Shown piece after piece: positions 5,445-14,150 of a stretch of 33,023 bases of DNA. The notes under the pieces were generated by a model. The model did no database searches and was not told where the DNA came from. It saw only the letters and a program-made list of their open reading frames with translations. The DNA comes from an uncultured Rikenella sp. (GTDB lineage: Bacteria > Bacteroidota > Bacteroidia > Bacteroidales > Rikenellaceae), in NCBI RefSeq assembly GCF_910577125.1, contig NZ_CAJTMN010000014.1:1-33023 (forward strand), given 5' to 3'. Each line of letters opens with the position of its first letter. Within the stretch, counting starts at the first letter, position 1. The position numbers and the translations under genes were made by a program.

Positions 5445-7745
5445 TCAGAACCTGTGCGAGGAGAAGAGGGTGTATCCGAAGTTGAAAGCCAGCTGCCAGT
5501 TCCTCCGCCCCGTGCTGTATTTGTTGAGCGTCAGCGATGCCGGCCCGATGAACGTCTGGTAGACCAGCGAACCCCCGAAGACGAATTCCGAACGGTGGCG
5601 CAGCCGGCTCCAGATCTCGCCTCCCGTCCATCCGTGGTCGTAGACCACCTCCTGCGGCACGAAGGCGTAGGCGTACGATTTGATATAGAGGTTGTTGACG
5701 ATATTGAAGACCGGGATGATCCCTGCGCCGACATACGAACTCGAACGGTATTCCGGCATGAACATCGTCCGCATCAGCGGAATCGGCTGGAAGGCCGGCA
5801 ACGAAAAGGCCGTCGCCAGAGGATTTTCGAACGACGGGTGGTTCGAAACCGTCGCCTCGCCCAGAAAACCGAACGTAAACCACTTTGCGACAGGAATATA
5901 TTGCTCGTAGCGGTAGCGCACCTCGACCCAGTTCCGGTTGTGTTTCCGGTAGGGCGGCAGCGCATCGCCGAATACGCCCGAGCGGAAACTTTCCAGACCC
6001 TCCGTAAAGCGCAGCTGAAAGACGTGTTCTTTTCCGAGGTTCGGATAGAGCGTATGGTTCATCGAACGCTGCTGCACCTCTGCCGAGAGCGTCGCATAGG
6101 TGAACGTGCTTCGGTCCGGTTTCTCCATGTTGGTGAACTCCCGCTGGAAATAGTAGTCCTCTGTGCCCCCCAGGGCCAGATGGCCGCGGAAAGCCGCATT
6201 CTCGATCATCGGCATCGGAATGGCGATCGTCGTCACGAACGTATTGGCGTGCCGCGTCCGGTAGCGCCACTCCCGGTTGCGGTAGTAGCGGCTCATGTGG
6301 TTCGCCTGGTAGTCGAAATCCTCGTACGAGTAGCTGTAGTTGACGAAGAACGGGAAGTTGGTGTAGATGTCGTGCCGTCCGCCCACCATCACCGAGTTGT
6401 AGAACGTCCCGAAGAAGCCCTGGATGCCGTAGGTCGAGACATTGCGGCCCACCGTCTGGTAGTTCAGCGCCGCGAAACCCTGGTTCAGCGCCGTGGACGA
6501 GATGTTCCCGCCCAACGAGAACCGGAGGCTCGCCTGGGTGTGCATCCGGAGTCTGAGTTTGAAAAATCCGCTTTCCGGGTCGTAAGTCACCTCCGGGAAG
6601 TCGCCCGAAAAGATGCCTCCCGCCAGAATCTGCTTGTATTTGCGCTCGAAGTAAGCCAGGTCGAAGATCTGATTGGGTCGAACCCCTAACTGCCGGTAGA
6701 CGTACTGCGTCTGTTTCGGTGTCAGCCCTTCGATCCGGATCTCGTCGAAGATCAGCGGTTTGAGTTTCGCCCGGAAGGCGGCGCGTTTGGCCGCGATCTC
6801 CTCGTCCGAAACCCGGCGTGCGATCCGTTCGCGGATCAGCGGCATCTGCCGCATGGCGTCCTCGTATCCCCGGGCGATGATGTAGCTCGCCTTGTCGTAG
6901 TCCAGCACCCCCACCTCCTTGAATTTGCGCCGGATCTCGATGTCGAGGCTGTCGCGCAGCGAGTAATCGGTCTTTCCTGTCGCCATGACGCTGACCTGCT
7001 CGACGATATTGTCGGCCGTCGGGGCTTCGTAGTTCGAGGCGCAGATGCCGCCGATCAGGATATCCGGATGGAAGGCCGAGTCGAGCGGCTGCCACGGATA
7101 GTTGTTGTACAGGCCCCCGTCGAAGAGCACGATGCTGTCCCGCGAGAGCGGCTTGAAGACCAGCGGAATGGTCATCGAAGCCCGGATGGCGAACGGCAGG
7201 CTGCCCCGGTCGAAGACCACCGTCTCCTTGTCGTACACGTCCGAGGCGTTGCACCGGAACGGCACCATCAGGCTGTCGAAATCGTTGCCCGCCGCGCCCG
7301 AAGCCGGGTAGAGCATCCGGATGAAGGCCAAGTCCAGCAGATAGGGCGAAACCAGATTGGTCGGCAGCTGAAGGGCCGCCTTTTTCGATGCCTTGGGGTC
7401 GAACCGCACCGTGATCATGGTCGGCGTCGGTTCGAACTTCTTGAAATAGTAGTTGTTGTCGAGGTCGGAGCTCTTGGCCGACAGCCATCGCTGGACGCTG
7501 TCGGTGATGAAGAAACGGATCATCTCGTCCGGCGAATAGCCCGCCGCATACATCCCCCCGACGATCGCCCCCATCGACGCCCCCGAGATGTAGTCGATCG
7601 GGATGTTGTTTTCCTCCAGTGCCTTGAGTATCCCCACGTGGTACAACCCCTTCGCGCCGCCGCCGCTCAGCACCACTCCCACACGCTGGCCGTGCGCGCC
7701 GGACCAGAGGGACAGAAAAAGGCAGAGGATAAGAAATCGTTTCAT
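5445..7745 (-). CDS. Patatin-like phospholipase fused to an Omp85-type outer-membrane barrel
   Basis: Exported lipid acyl hydrolase joined to a BamA/TpsB-like translocator, the arrangement of type Vd (PlpD-like) autotransporters. Counting from ATG 7745 (766 aa): signal peptide 1-19; oxyanion loop GGGAKG (28-33); nucleophile elbow G-A-S57-M-G; catalytic aspartate in D209-G-G. A POTRA-like region (about 310-380, IFDEIRIEGLTPKQTQYVYRQLG) leads into a long C-terminal part rich in alternating aromatic strands and ending in phenylalanine (GYTLFSSHRF), as in outer-membrane barrels. An ATG at 7757 would add MRAI; I prefer 7745 because it gives a clean MKRFL signal start. Monocistronic, divergent from the cyclophilin gene. 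Whether the patatin domain reaches the cell surface cannot be told from sequence. Confidence 0.92.
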   Translation of the reverse strand: MKRFLILCLFLSLWSGAHGQRVGVVLSGGGAKGLYHVGILKALEENNIPIDYISGASMGAIVGGMYAAGYSPDEMIRFFITDSVQRWLSAKSSDLDNNYYFKKFEPTPTMITVRFDPKASKKAALQLPTNLVSPYLLDLAFIRMLYPASGAAGNDFDSLMVPFRCNASDVYDKETVVFDRGSLPFAIRASMTIPLVFKPLSRDSIVLFDGGLYNNYPWQPLDSAFHPDILIGGICASNYEAPTADNIVEQVSVMATGKTDYSLRDSLDIEIRRKFKEVGVLDYDKASYIIARGYEDAMRQMPLIRERIARRVSDEEIAAKRAAFRAKLKPLIFDEIRIEGLTPKQTQYVYRQLGVRPNQIFDLAYFERKYKQILAGGIFSGDFPEVTYDPESGFFKLRLRMHTQASLRFSLGGNISSTALNQGFAALNYQTVGRNVSTYGIQGFFGTFYNSVMVGGRHDIYTNFPFFVNYSYSYEDFDYQANHMSRYYRNREWRYRTRHANTFVTTIAIPMPMIENAAFRGHLALGGTEDYYFQREFTNMEKPDRSTFTYATLSAEVQQRSMNHTLYPNLGKEHVFQLRFTEGLESFRSGVFGDALPPYRKHNRNWVEVRYRYEQYIPVAKWFTFGFLGEATVSNHPSFENPLATAFSLPAFQPIPLMRTMFMPEYRSSSYVGAGIIPVFNIVNNLYIKSYAYAFVPQEVVYDHGWTGGEIWSRLRHRSEFVFGGSLVYQTFIGPASLTLNKYSTGRRNWQLAFNFGYTLFSSHRF

Positions 7746-7772
7746 GATGGCCCGCATTTTACGGGAAATTAA

Positions 7773-7780
7773 TACATTTG
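7773..7780 (+). promoter_or_regulatory. Bacteroidetes -7 box upstream of the cyclophilin gene
   Basis: TACATTTG matches TAnnTTTG exactly and lies 25 bp before the ATG at 7806. No TTTG-like -33 box is found at 19-21 bp spacing, so the call is partial. Confidence 0.45.
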
Positions 7781-7805
7781 TCTGCGAAATTTCACTGCTC
7801 GACCG

Positions 7806-8567
7806 ATGACAAAAACAAGGATAAAGTTAGTAAAAATTTTCGGACTGGGGTTGCTCACCCTCTTCGCGGGGTTCGGAACCGGTTCCGCCCTGGCGGCCCG
7901 TAATCTGGTGGCCGGGCAGGGGGCGCACTATGTCGTGAAGATGAAGACCTCGCGGGGGACGGTGCGGTTCCGCCTCTACAACGATACGCCGATCCACCGC
8001 GACAACTTCGTCCGGCTCGCGGAGCGGGGGTTCTACGACAACCTGCTGTTCCACCGCGTGATCCGCGATTTCATGATTCAGACGGGCGACCCGAAGAGCA
8101 TCGAAGGGTCGCAGGTGACGGTCTACGGCGAGCACGACGCGGGGTATAAGCTCGATGCGGAGATCGTGCCGCGCCACTACCACCGCCGCGGAGCGATCGC
8201 CGCGGCGCGCGAGGGCGATGCGCTCAATCCGGAGCGGAGGTCGTCCGGCTCGCAGTTCTATATCGTCACGGGGCGGGTGCATAACGACAGTACGCTGACC
8301 GCTGCCCGGCGCCGGATCGCCGACGGTGCGGCCGATCCGGCGGGGGCGCAGATCACGCCGCAGCGGGAACGGATCTATCGTACGGTGGGCGGCGCGCCGC
8401 ATCTGGACGGCAGCTATACCGTCTTCGGCGAGGTGATCGGCGGGATGGGGCACGTGACGAGGATCTCGAAACTGCCGACCGATTCGCAGGATCGGCCGAA
8501 AAACGAGGATGTCTATATCAAGAGCATGACCGTCAAGGTGGTCAAAGACCGGCGTCGGGATCGGTAA
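7806..8567 (+). CDS. Periplasmic cyclophilin-type peptidyl-prolyl isomerase
   Basis: Catalyses cis-trans isomerisation at proline during folding of exported proteins. A signal peptide (1-30, KTRIKLVK then a hydrophobic core ending SALA) sends it to the periplasm; there is no lipobox cysteine. The cyclophilin core shows GTVRFRLYNDTPIHRDNFVRLAERGFYD, FHRVIRDFMIQTGD (82-95), SSGSQFYIVTGR and the C-terminal YTVFGEVIGGM. At 253 aa it is longer than a minimal cyclophilin, partly because of an insert (about 167-195) between the SQFYIV block and the last strands. A gap of 26 bp separates it from panD; co-transcription is likely, a functional link is not evident. Confidence 0.93.
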   Translation: MTKTRIKLVKIFGLGLLTLFAGFGTGSALAARNLVAGQGAHYVVKMKTSRGTVRFRLYNDTPIHRDNFVRLAERGFYDNLLFHRVIRDFMIQTGDPKSIEGSQVTVYGEHDAGYKLDAEIVPRHYHRRGAIAAAREGDALNPERRSSGSQFYIVTGRVHNDSTLTAARRRIADGAADPAGAQITPQRERIYRTVGGAPHLDGSYTVFGEVIGGMGHVTRISKLPTDSQDRPKNEDVYIKSMTVKVVKDRRRDR

Positions 8568-8593
8568 ACGGAGGATTCAAAAGCGGAATTCGT

Positions 8594-8947
8594 ATGCAAA
8601 TAGAGGTACTGAAATCGAAAATTCATCGCGTGCGCGTGACCGAGGCCAACCTCGATTACGTCGGCAGCATCACCATCGACAAGGCGTTGATGGAGGCGGC
8701 CAACATCATTGCGGGCGAGAAGGTGCAGATCGTCGACAACCACAACGGCGAGCGGTTCGAGACCTACGTCATCGAGGGCGAGGCGGGGAGCGGCTGCATC
8801 TGCGTGAACGGCGCGGCGGCGCGGCGGGTGGCCGTGGGTGATGTGGTGATTATCATGTCCTACGGCATCATGGAGTTCGAGGAGGCGAAAACTTTCCGGC
8901 CGAGCGTCGTCTTTCCGGACACCGATACCAATCGGATCGTTAGATAA
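8594..8947 (+). CDS. panD: Aspartate 1-decarboxylase
   Basis: Pyruvoyl-dependent enzyme that makes beta-alanine from aspartate for pantothenate and CoA synthesis. The proenzyme cleaves itself between G24 and S25 (NLDYVGSITID), leaving a pyruvoyl group from Ser25; this site is intact. MQIEVLKSKIHRVRVTEANLDY and NGAAARRVAVGDVVIIMSYG are family blocks, and 117 aa is normal. panC and panB are not neighbours here. An intrinsic terminator follows at 8969-9007. Confidence 0.97.
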   Translation: MQIEVLKSKIHRVRVTEANLDYVGSITIDKALMEAANIIAGEKVQIVDNHNGERFETYVIEGEAGSGCICVNGAAARRVAVGDVVIIMSYGIMEFEEAKTFRPSVVFPDTDTNRIVR

Positions 8948-8968
8948 TCCATTGAAAATCAACAGGTA

Positions 8969-9007
8969 GCGTTTTCGGTCGCTGGGGCGGACCGGAAACG
9001 CTTTTTT
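8969..9007 (+). terminator. Intrinsic terminator after panD
   Basis: GCGTTTTCGGTC (8969-8980) pairs with GACCGGAAACGC (8990-9001), one G-U pair, followed by six T (9002-9007). Confidence 0.88.
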
Positions 9008-9031
9008 CGTGGAAAAATTTCGGGCCGACCG

Positions 9032-9062
9032 TTTCGAAAAAGGAGAAAAACGGATAAATTTG
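9032..9062 (+). promoter_or_regulatory. Bacteroidetes promoter of the threonine dehydrogenase gene
   Basis: The -7 box TAAATTTG (9055-9062) is a perfect TAnnTTTG. TTTC at 9032-9035, 19 bp upstream, fits the -33 box (consensus TTTG) with one change. It lies between the panD terminator and the ATG at 9088. Confidence 0.65.
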
Positions 9063-9087
9063 CTCTCCGAAAAACGAAACTGACACC

Positions 9088-10026
9088 ATGAAAAAAATAT
9101 TGATCGTAGGTGCGGGCGGACAGATCGGTTCGGAGCTGACCGAGCACCTGAGGGGCATTTACGGACAGCATCAGGTCATTGCGGCCGATATTCACGGCGA
9201 TCGCGAGGATAACGACTTCGTCCACCTCGATGCGCTCGATATCGAGGCGGTGGCCCGGGTGGTGCGCGAGGACGGGATCGATACGATTTTCAACCTCGTG
9301 GCGCTGCTCTCGGCGACCGGCGAGGCCAATCCGCAAAAGGCCTGGCGGGTGAATATGGGGGCCCTGATAAATGCCCTGGAGGTGGCCCGGGAATATCATT
9401 GCGCGGTCTTTACCCCCAGCTCGATCGGCGCTTTCGGGCCCGATGCGCCGAAGGACGGGACGCCGCAGGACACGCCGATGCACCCGACGACGATCTACGG
9501 GGTCTGCAAGGTGGCGGGCGAGCTGCTCGGAAACTACTACCACCAGCGGTTCGGGGTCGACGCGCGCAGCGTGCGGCTGCCGGGGGTCATCTCGTCGCAG
9601 GCGCTGCCGGGCGGCGGGACGACGGACTATGCCGTCGAGATCTTTTACGCCGCTTTGCGGGGCGAGCGGTTCGTGTGCCCGGTGCCGCACGACCGCTTTA
9701 TGGACATGATCTACATGCCGGACGTGCTGGATGCGATGGTGGGGCTGATGGAGGCCGACCCGGCGCGGCTGAAGCATCGGAACGGGTATAACGTGGCTGC
9801 GATGAGCTTCTCGCCGGAGATGATCTATGCCGAAATCAGGAAGCACCTGCCGGAGTTCGAGATGGTCTATGAGATCGACCCGGTGAAGGATGCGATTTCG
9901 GACGGGTGGCCCAACCGGATGGACGACAGCGTGGCGCGCGAGGAGTGGGGGTGGTCGCCCAAGTGGGGGCTGCCGGAGATGACGGCGGACATGCTCGAGG
10001 TGCTGGGGCGGCGTTTGAAAGGATAG
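9088..10026 (+). CDS. SDR-type L-threonine 3-dehydrogenase / NAD-dependent epimerase family
   Basis: An NAD-binding short-chain dehydrogenase of the extended (epimerase-like) type. The Rossmann motif is GAGGQIG (8-14), the catalytic pair Y137-G-V-C-K141, and the serine block TPSSIGAFGP (109-118). RLPGVISS, GGGTTDYAVEIFY and FMDMIYMPD are characteristic of the SDR-type L-threonine dehydrogenases known from Bacteroidetes, which oxidise threonine to 2-amino-3-ketobutyrate. The partner ligase (kbl) is not in the window, so the exact substrate is inferred. 312 aa, full length. It has its own promoter (9032-9062); the next gene follows after 27 bp. Confidence 0.88.
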   Translation: MKKILIVGAGGQIGSELTEHLRGIYGQHQVIAADIHGDREDNDFVHLDALDIEAVARVVREDGIDTIFNLVALLSATGEANPQKAWRVNMGALINALEVAREYHCAVFTPSSIGAFGPDAPKDGTPQDTPMHPTTIYGVCKVAGELLGNYYHQRFGVDARSVRLPGVISSQALPGGGTTDYAVEIFYAALRGERFVCPVPHDRFMDMIYMPDVLDAMVGLMEADPARLKHRNGYNVAAMSFSPEMIYAEIRKHLPEFEMVYEIDPVKDAISDGWPNRMDDSVAREEWGWSPKWGLPEMTADMLEVLGRRLKG

Positions 10027-10053
10027 GTATCGTTATCGGGAAAGGAGTTCTGT

Positions 10054-10938
10054 ATGCCTCATATCAAGTGCGATCGCTGCGGGAAACTGGTCGAAATCCG
10101 TTCGGCCTATATGGTTTTTTGTCCGGCGTGTCGGCGCAAGATGGGCAACAGTTATCCGGAGTGGAGCAAACGCCATCCGGAAGAGGATTTCCAGGCCTAT
10201 CTGAGCGAGATGGCGGTGAGCGACACGGCGATCCGGGGGGCGAGGGAGCAGCGGCGCATCGGACGCGCCATCGTGCGGGGGCGGGCTTTACGGCGGGCGG
10301 CGTGGGCGGTGGGCGCGGCGGTGGTGCTGACGGTCTTGGGATTCGTTGGGTATGGGATGTGGAACCGTTATCGGCGGAGTGCGTCGATCGACGCGCTGTT
10401 GAAGCAGGCGTGGCCGGTCGCCTATTACGAAGATTTGGGGGCGACGCTCAAATTTCCGTATCCGCTGGAGGCGGTTGCGGAGTTTTCGGTCGACTCGCTC
10501 CAGCGGCAGAACGACCGGCTGACGGCCGACACGACGGAGCGACAGGTGGTGCTGGGGGCGGTGAGCCGGCGCTGGGCCGAGGCCGGGACGGTGAGCGTGA
10601 CGGCCAGCCGGATCGACTATCGACCCGATTTCGGGGTGGATCGCGACATCGCGACGCGGCAGATTCTGCTCGACATGTTGCAGGAGAACGGCCTGCAGGG
10701 GTTCGAGTTCTACCGGAACGACTACTCGGTGCCGAACGTGCGGGCGCGGAGCTTGTCGGGGAGCTATCTGTTAGGGGTGGAGGCGTTCGAGTTCCGGGCG
10801 CTGATGGCGCAGTACGGACATACGGTCTGGTATTTCATGGTCGCCTATCCGCGGTCGAAGCCGGAGGGGTTGCTCGTGGCCGAGCGGTTTTTTCAGGGGA
10901 TTCTGATCGACCGGAGGCTGACCGGAGCGACGCTATAG
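10054..10938 (+). CDS. Zinc-ribbon single-pass membrane protein of unknown function
   Basis: I do not recognise the family as a whole. Residues 1-28 form a zinc ribbon with two CxxC knuckles (C6/C9 and C23/C26). A basic stretch (RRIGRAIVRGRALRR, 67-81) precedes one transmembrane helix (about 82-103), followed by RYRR and a soluble domain of about 190 residues, which by charge should be extracytoplasmic only if the N-terminus stays in the cytoplasm. KFPYPLEAVAEF, NGLQGFEFYRNDYSV and LIDRR are features a search could use. 294 aa, 27 bp after the dehydrogenase gene. Its stop overlaps the convergent murF stop by 6 bp. A membrane-anchored sensor or chaperone-like role is possible but not shown. 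Confidence 0.8.
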   Translation: MPHIKCDRCGKLVEIRSAYMVFCPACRRKMGNSYPEWSKRHPEEDFQAYLSEMAVSDTAIRGAREQRRIGRAIVRGRALRRAAWAVGAAVVLTVLGFVGYGMWNRYRRSASIDALLKQAWPVAYYEDLGATLKFPYPLEAVAEFSVDSLQRQNDRLTADTTERQVVLGAVSRRWAEAGTVSVTASRIDYRPDFGVDRDIATRQILLDMLQENGLQGFEFYRNDYSVPNVRARSLSGSYLLGVEAFEFRALMAQYGHTVWYFMVAYPRSKPEGLLVAERFFQGILIDRRLTGATL

Positions 10939-12342
10939 TAGCGGGTAGAGCTTCTCTAACGTCATCCCGCGCGATCCTTTGACCAACACTTGTGCGTTCC
11001 GAATCGTTATTTCGCCGCTTTCGACAGCGGCCGTCAATTCTGTCGCGTTCGCGAACGCACGCATAATCAGTGACTTTTCGCTTTTCGAGGTGTTGGACGC
11101 GGCGAGGGCCGCCGAAAATTCCGGGCCGACCAGATAGCACGTCAGGCCGGCAGAAGAGGTTGCAGCAGTCCCGGCAATCCGGTCGATAATCGCCCGATGT
11201 TCTTCCCCTGCGAATGGGCCGAGCTCGCGCATATCGCCCAGAATCAGTACCTTCCCCCCCTCGAAACCTTTGTCCGGCAACGTCAGGAAGTTGTCCAGTG
11301 CGACCCGCATGCTCGACGGATTGGCGTTGTAGGCATCCTGATATAAAGTGTTCCCCGTCCCATGCTGCGACCGGGTCACCTGCGAGCGGTTGTTGTCCGG
11401 TTCGTACGTCGCCACCGCAGCCAAAGCGTCCGGCACGGCTATCCCGAAGTAATCTCCCGCCGCCACCGCGGCCGCCACGTTCGCCAGGTTGTACGTTCCC
11501 GTCAGGTGGGTCTGTACCTCGCCGTTCGGAGTACTCAGCGTCAGCGGATCGCTCCCGACCGCAGCGATGCCGAACGCTCCCGCCGAGTAGCCTACAGTCG
11601 CCCCATGGCCGGTATCTGCGGAAAAGCGTTCGGCCGCCATCTCCGCCAGTGTCGGATCGTCCGTCGGGTAGAGCGCCGTCCCGCCGTGCGCGGCCAGATA
11701 GTCGTACAGCTCCCCTTTCCCCAAGCGCACCCCCTCCGGTCCGCCGAATCCCTCTAAGTGCGCCCGCCCCACGTTGGTAATCAGTCCGATATTCGCTGCC
11801 GCAATCCCGCACAAGGCCGCAATCTCGCCCCGATGATTGGCTCCCATCTCCACGATCGCCACGTCGTCTTCGTCGGTTATGGAGAGCAGGGTCAGCGGCA
11901 CGCCGATGTGATTGTTCAGATTCCCCAGCGTACACGCCACCCGATACTTCGTCCGCAGGACGCGGGCGATCAGCTCCTTGGTCGTCGTCTTGCCGTTGCT
12001 CCCCGTCAGGGCGATCACCGGAAGGCCCAGCATCTGCCGGTGGTAAGCCGCCAGCTCCTGCAGCGCCGCCAGCGTATCTTTCACCACGAAGTATTTAGCC
12101 GCCTCCGGCGATGCCGGTTTAATCCCCTTGGGTAACCGGTCGTGCACAACGGCGGCGCAAGCGCCATCCGCTATCGCCTGCATGGCGTAGTCGTTGCCGT
12201 CGAAGTTTTCGCCTTTCAGGGCGAAGAAAATCGGTGCGGACAACGCACCGACAGCCCTGCTGTCGGTGGTCACCGCACCGCCGTTCTCGCGGTAGAGCTC
12301 ATAGAGCTCAGACAAACTCTTCCCCAAACCGGTATTTGACAT
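10933..12342 (-). CDS. murF: UDP-N-acetylmuramoyl-tripeptide--D-alanyl-D-alanine ligase
   Basis: Cytoplasmic Mur ligase that adds D-Ala-D-Ala to the UDP-MurNAc tripeptide, the last soluble step of peptidoglycan precursor synthesis. ATP-binding P-loop TGSNGKTTTKE (113-123), GNLNNHIGVPLTLL, EMGANHRGEI, TNVGRAHLEGFG, TYNLANVAAA, DAYNANPSSM and LGDMRELG are present in family order; 469 aa. The start at 12342 lies inside the end of manC (35-bp overlap), in another frame; it is the only methionine upstream of the conserved LSELYELY. Last gene of the wHTH-ung-manC-murF set; its 3' end overlaps the convergent membrane-protein gene by 6 bp. Confidence 0.96.
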   Translation of the reverse strand: MSNTGLGKSLSELYELYRENGGAVTTDSRAVGALSAPIFFALKGENFDGNDYAMQAIADGACAAVVHDRLPKGIKPASPEAAKYFVVKDTLAALQELAAYHRQMLGLPVIALTGSNGKTTTKELIARVLRTKYRVACTLGNLNNHIGVPLTLLSITDEDDVAIVEMGANHRGEIAALCGIAAANIGLITNVGRAHLEGFGGPEGVRLGKGELYDYLAAHGGTALYPTDDPTLAEMAAERFSADTGHGATVGYSAGAFGIAAVGSDPLTLSTPNGEVQTHLTGTYNLANVAAAVAAGDYFGIAVPDALAAVATYEPDNNRSQVTRSQHGTGNTLYQDAYNANPSSMRVALDNFLTLPDKGFEGGKVLILGDMRELGPFAGEEHRAIIDRIAGTAATSSAGLTCYLVGPEFSAALAASNTSKSEKSLIMRAFANATELTAAVESGEITIRNAQVLVKGSRGMTLEKLYPLL

Positions 12343-13429
12343 CTTCCACGTAGTTTCGGATATTCTGTTCGTTTTCGCGGCGGCAGATCAGCAGGGCGTT
12401 GTCCTTCTCCACCACTAAGTAGTCCTTCAGCCCCTCGACCACCGCGATCTTGCCGGCCGGAATGTTCACCACCGTTCCCGTCGTCTCGTATCCCAGCACC
12501 TCGCCGCCTCCGCAGAAGGCGTTCCCCTGTTCGTCCCGTGCGGCGTGCTGGTAGAGCGAGCCCCATGTCCCGATGTCGCTCCAGCCGAAGTCGCCGCAGC
12601 GGACATAGACGTTCGGCGACTTTTCCATGATGCCGTAGTCGATCGAGATGTTTTCGCAGGCCGGGTAGATCGTGTCGATGAAGGCCTGTTCCTTTTCCGT
12701 CCCGAATCGTCCCGTCCCTCCGGCGAAGGTGGCGTTCATCTCCGGCAGCCACCGCTGGAAGGCGTCGAGAATGCCCCGTACCGACCAGATGAAAATGCCC
12801 GAGTTCCAGAAAAATTCGCCGCTCTCGACGAAAATCCGGGCCATCTCGGCATTGGGCTTCTCGGTGAAGGTCTTCACCTTGCGCACCTCCGTCCCGGCCG
12901 TCTCTTCATGCGGTTCGGTGTCGATCTGGATATAGCCGTACCCCGTCTCCGGCCGCGAGGGACGGATGCCGATGGTCATCAGGTTGTCGGTACCCGAGAC
13001 GAAGTCGATTCCTTCGCGGACGATCGCCTGGAATTCCGCTTCGCCGGTGATGAGGTGGTCCGACGGGGCGACGATCATCGTGGCCTCCGGGTTCCGCGCC
13101 GCGATCCGGTAGGTGGCGTAGGCCACGCACGGGGCGGTGTTGCGCCGCACGGGTTCGGTGAGCACCTGTTCGGGGCGGAGCTCCGGCAGGTGCTCCAGCA
13201 CGAGGTCGCGGTAGAGTCCGCTGGTCACGACCAGAAAATTTTCGACCGGAACCAGCGGCAGCAAACGTTCGAACGTGCAGCGGATGAAGCTCTTGCCGGT
13301 GCCGAGCACGTCGAGGAACTGTTTGGGCATCCGGTTTTTGCTGAGGGGCCAGAAACGGCTGCCGATGCCGCCGGCCATGATGACGCAGTAGGTATTCGAT
13401 CGGATTTGGGTCTCCGGAGTCGGATTCAT
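12308..13429 (-). CDS. manC: Mannose-1-phosphate guanylyltransferase
   Basis: Makes GDP-mannose from mannose-1-phosphate and GTP, feeding surface polysaccharides, GDP-fucose and glycoprotein synthesis. The pyrophosphorylase signature AGGIGSRFWPLSK followed by PKQFLD (about 19-40), EPVRRNTAPC, VAPSDHLI and FTEKPNAEMA are present, with GYGYIQ and FFWNSGIFIW in the sugar-binding part. 373 aa: only the guanylyltransferase half, without the phosphomannose isomerase domain of longer ManC/AlgA proteins. Overlaps murF by 35 bp and follows ung by 43 bp. Confidence 0.95.
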   Translation of the reverse strand: MNPTPETQIRSNTYCVIMAGGIGSRFWPLSKNRMPKQFLDVLGTGKSFIRCTFERLLPLVPVENFLVVTSGLYRDLVLEHLPELRPEQVLTEPVRRNTAPCVAYATYRIAARNPEATMIVAPSDHLITGEAEFQAIVREGIDFVSGTDNLMTIGIRPSRPETGYGYIQIDTEPHEETAGTEVRKVKTFTEKPNAEMARIFVESGEFFWNSGIFIWSVRGILDAFQRWLPEMNATFAGGTGRFGTEKEQAFIDTIYPACENISIDYGIMEKSPNVYVRCGDFGWSDIGTWGSLYQHAARDEQGNAFCGGGEVLGYETTGTVVNIPAGKIAVVEGLKDYLVVEKDNALLICRRENEQNIRNYVEDVKYRFGEEFV

Positions 13430-13472
13430 GAGGATAGGTTTATTGTGTGTGTCAGTCTGTCCGGGCCGTCCG

Positions 13473-14138
13473 TTACCAGACGATCGGGGTCTGTCCCGTC
13501 GAGACGAGGTATTCGTTCGCGCGGCTGAAGTGTTTGCAGCCGAAGAAGCCCCGGAAGGCGGACAGCGGCGACGGGTGCGGAGCGGTCAGGATGCAGTTCT
13601 CGGCCGGATCGACCACGGCCGCTTTCCGCTGGGCGTACGATCCCCAGAGCATATAGACGATGTGTCTCTTCTGTCGGGCGATCGTCCGCACCACGGCGTC
13701 CGTAAACTCTTCCCAGCCCTTCCCCGCATGCGAGGTGGGGGTGTGCGCCTGTACGGTCAGCACCGAGTTGAGCATCAGGACGCCCTGCTCGGCCCATCGG
13801 TCGAGTTCTCCCGTCTCGGGATAGGGCGCTCCGGTGTCGTCGCTCACCTCCTTGAGGATGTTCTGCAGCGACGGCGGGAACTGTGTCCCGGCGGCCACCG
13901 AGAAGCAGAGTCCGTTGGCCTGCCCCACGTTGTGGTACGGATCCTGGCCGATAATGACCACTTTCAGCCGGTCGGCTGGACAGCAGTCGAATGCCCGGAA
14001 AATGTTCGCCGCCGGCGGAAAAACCACGTGGGTCTGATACGCCTCCCGCACGAAAGCGGTCAGCTGCTCGAAGTAGGGCTGTTCGAACTCCTCGCTCAGC
14101 AGCGCCTGCCACGAGGGGTCTATTCTGACGCGGGCCAT
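13473..14138 (-). CDS. ung: Uracil-DNA glycosylase (family 1)
   Basis: Removes uracil from DNA to start base-excision repair. The water-activating loop GQDPYH (64-69; Asp66) and the minor-groove HPSPLSAFRGF loop (188-198; His188) are intact, as are FPPSLQNILKE and LMLNSVLTVQ. 221 aa, normal size. It lies 12 bp after the small winged-helix gene and before manC, so the four genes probably share a transcript; a link between DNA repair and envelope synthesis is not implied. Confidence 0.97.
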   Translation of the reverse strand: MARVRIDPSWQALLSEEFEQPYFEQLTAFVREAYQTHVVFPPAANIFRAFDCCPADRLKVVIIGQDPYHNVGQANGLCFSVAAGTQFPPSLQNILKEVSDDTGAPYPETGELDRWAEQGVLMLNSVLTVQAHTPTSHAGKGWEEFTDAVVRTIARQKRHIVYMLWGSYAQRKAAVVDPAENCILTAPHPSPLSAFRGFFGCKHFSRANEYLVSTGQTPIVW

Positions 14139-14150
14139 CTGCGAGCGGGT

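Noticed and set aside
5353..7488. A 711-codon minus-strand frame overlapping the patatin gene in another register
   Set aside because: Compositionally skewed, no motif, no plausible start, and it lies over a gene with intact catalytic residues.
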